Below are positions 5,004 to 5,318 of a stretch of DNA of 5,318 nt, one piece after another; position 1 is the stretch's first letter; each line of letters begins with the position of its first letter. The stretch covers positions 1 through 5,318 of the forward strand of contig JABHJJ010000193.1 in NCBI GenBank assembly GCA_018691945.1. The letters run 5' to 3'. The stretch is from Candidatus Nitrosopelagicus sp. GTDB taxonomy: Archaea; Thermoproteota; Nitrososphaeria; Nitrososphaerales; Nitrosopumilaceae. The notes under the pieces were generated by a model. It worked only from the letters and a program-made list of their open reading frames with translations. It made no database searches and had not been told where the DNA came from. Position numbers and translations under genes: made by a program.

Positions 5004-5297
5004 TTGACCCTAGATAACGAATTCAAAGAACAAACTGAAAAATTAGTTACAGATACATTAGTATTATACAAAAATTCAGGGGCATCTCCTAGAATTGGCG
5101 ATGTTTGGAAATGTGAAAATATAGGAGATTTTTTATGTGGTTTTTTTGTAGGAGAGATGGTCGGTTCAGCACTTAGTGCATTTCAAGTTTATCATAAAAG
5201 AGAGCCAAGTGCAGAAGAACATATGGAAATTGTAGGAATTGTTGAGAAACACTCAGATGAAATAGCTACTTTTTTCACAAAATTCAATTCAAATTAA
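5004..5297 (+). CDS. Conserved-looking protein of unknown function, TTG start
   Basis: I do not recognise a family. The 97-residue product is acidic and looks mainly helical. It has a charged N-terminal helix (about 3-24), a linker with Gly26-Ala-Ser-Pro-Arg-Ile-Gly, and a Trp35-Lys-Cys segment. A Gly/Phe/Met-rich hydrophobic stretch follows (about 43-60: Phe-Leu-Cys-Gly-Phe-Phe-Val-Gly), then a Pro-Ser-Ala-Glu-Glu-His turn and a last amphipathic helix (70-94). The hydrophobic stretch contains Glu51 and is too short and interrupted for a convincing membrane span. Two cysteines (37, 45) do not form a metal motif. The start must be TTG 5004: an in-frame TAA precedes it at 5001, and the next in-frame ATG is codon 52, after the Trp/Cys region. 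No clear Shine-Dalgarno site is visible. It follows uL6 by 11 bases on the same strand, with similar base composition, so it is likely the last gene of this transcript, perhaps translation-related. That link is inference only. Confidence 0.7.
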   Translation: MTLDNEFKEQTEKLVTDTLVLYKNSGASPRIGDVWKCENIGDFLCGFFVGEMVGSALSAFQVYHKREPSAEEHMEIVGIVEKHSDEIATFFTKFNSN

Positions 5298-5318
5298 TTC
5301 GTCGGAAGGATTAAATCG
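5298..5318 (+). other. Start of an intergenic region with weak promoter-like sequence
   Basis: These 21 bases follow the last stop codon. A purine-rich GGAAGG (5304-5309) followed by ATTAAAT resembles an archaeal BRE plus TATA element for a downstream gene, but the window ends before any start site can be seen. No terminator-like T-run is present. Confidence 0.2.

Noticed and set aside
4856..5071. 71-codon open frame on the - strand across the uL6 end and the next gene
   Set aside because: It covers the uL6 to unknown-gene junction on the opposite strand. It has low-complexity Leu/Phe/Ser translation and no ribosome-binding site, and the + strand reading is better supported.
5130..5185. Transmembrane segment in the terminal unknown protein
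   Set aside because: The hydrophobic stretch is about 18 residues, is broken by Glu51 and several glycines, and lacks typical flanking charges. An amphipathic or buried helix is more likely.
1..5318. CRISPR array, tRNA/rRNA gene, insertion sequence or other mobile element
   Set aside because: Almost every base is inside a recognised gene. I saw no spaced repeats, inverted terminal repeats, tRNA-like cloverleaf or transposase motifs.

Overview
This window is a compact, single-strand archaeal ribosomal-protein operon (S10/spc type). The archaeal assignment rests on gene content: an RNase P protein of the Rpp29/Pop4 family between uL29 and uS17, a full-length eS4 between uL24 and uL5, and archaeal/eukaryotic-type versions of uS3, uL14, uL24, uL5, uS8 and uL6. 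The DNA is AT-rich with A/T-ending codons. The sequences resemble those of marine ammonia-oxidising Nitrososphaerota (Thaumarchaeota; Nitrosopumilus-like), with a cysteine-less uS17 and an N-terminally extended uS14. The lineage call is recognition from memory, not a database search.

Layout, all on the + strand: 3' end of uL22 (cut by the window edge), uS3, uL29, RNase P component 1 (Rpp29), uS17, uL14, uL24, eS4, uL5, uS14, uS8, uL6, then a 97-codon gene of unknown function with a TTG start. Coding density is almost total. Junctions are TAATG one-base overlaps (four), ATGA four-base overlaps (two), an 11-base overlap (uS8/uL6) or gaps of 1 to 11 bases. No internal promoter or terminator is evident, so the genes are probably co-transcribed and translationally coupled. 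Several Shine-Dalgarno-like sites lie inside the 3' end of the preceding gene. Two of them (before uL5 and uS8) form an AGGTGAT site from a terminal Arg codon plus the TGA stop.

Together the genes encode early-assembling small-subunit proteins (uS17, uS8, eS4), late head proteins (uS3, uS14), large-subunit proteins around the polypeptide exit tunnel, central protuberance and factor-binding regions (uL22, uL29, uL24, uL5, uL14, uL6), and one tRNA 5'-maturation factor. Ribosome and tRNA production are thereby placed under one transcript.

No new defence, mobile or CRISPR-like system is visible. The parts most worth a second look are the unknown gene at the end, which occupies the place where many archaea continue with eL32-eL19-uL18-uS5-uL30-uL15, and small lineage-type departures in uS3, uS14, uS17 and uL24. 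There is no gene-free stretch over 300 bases. The only non-coding pieces are a few bases between genes, 4993-5003, and 5298-5318 after the last gene.
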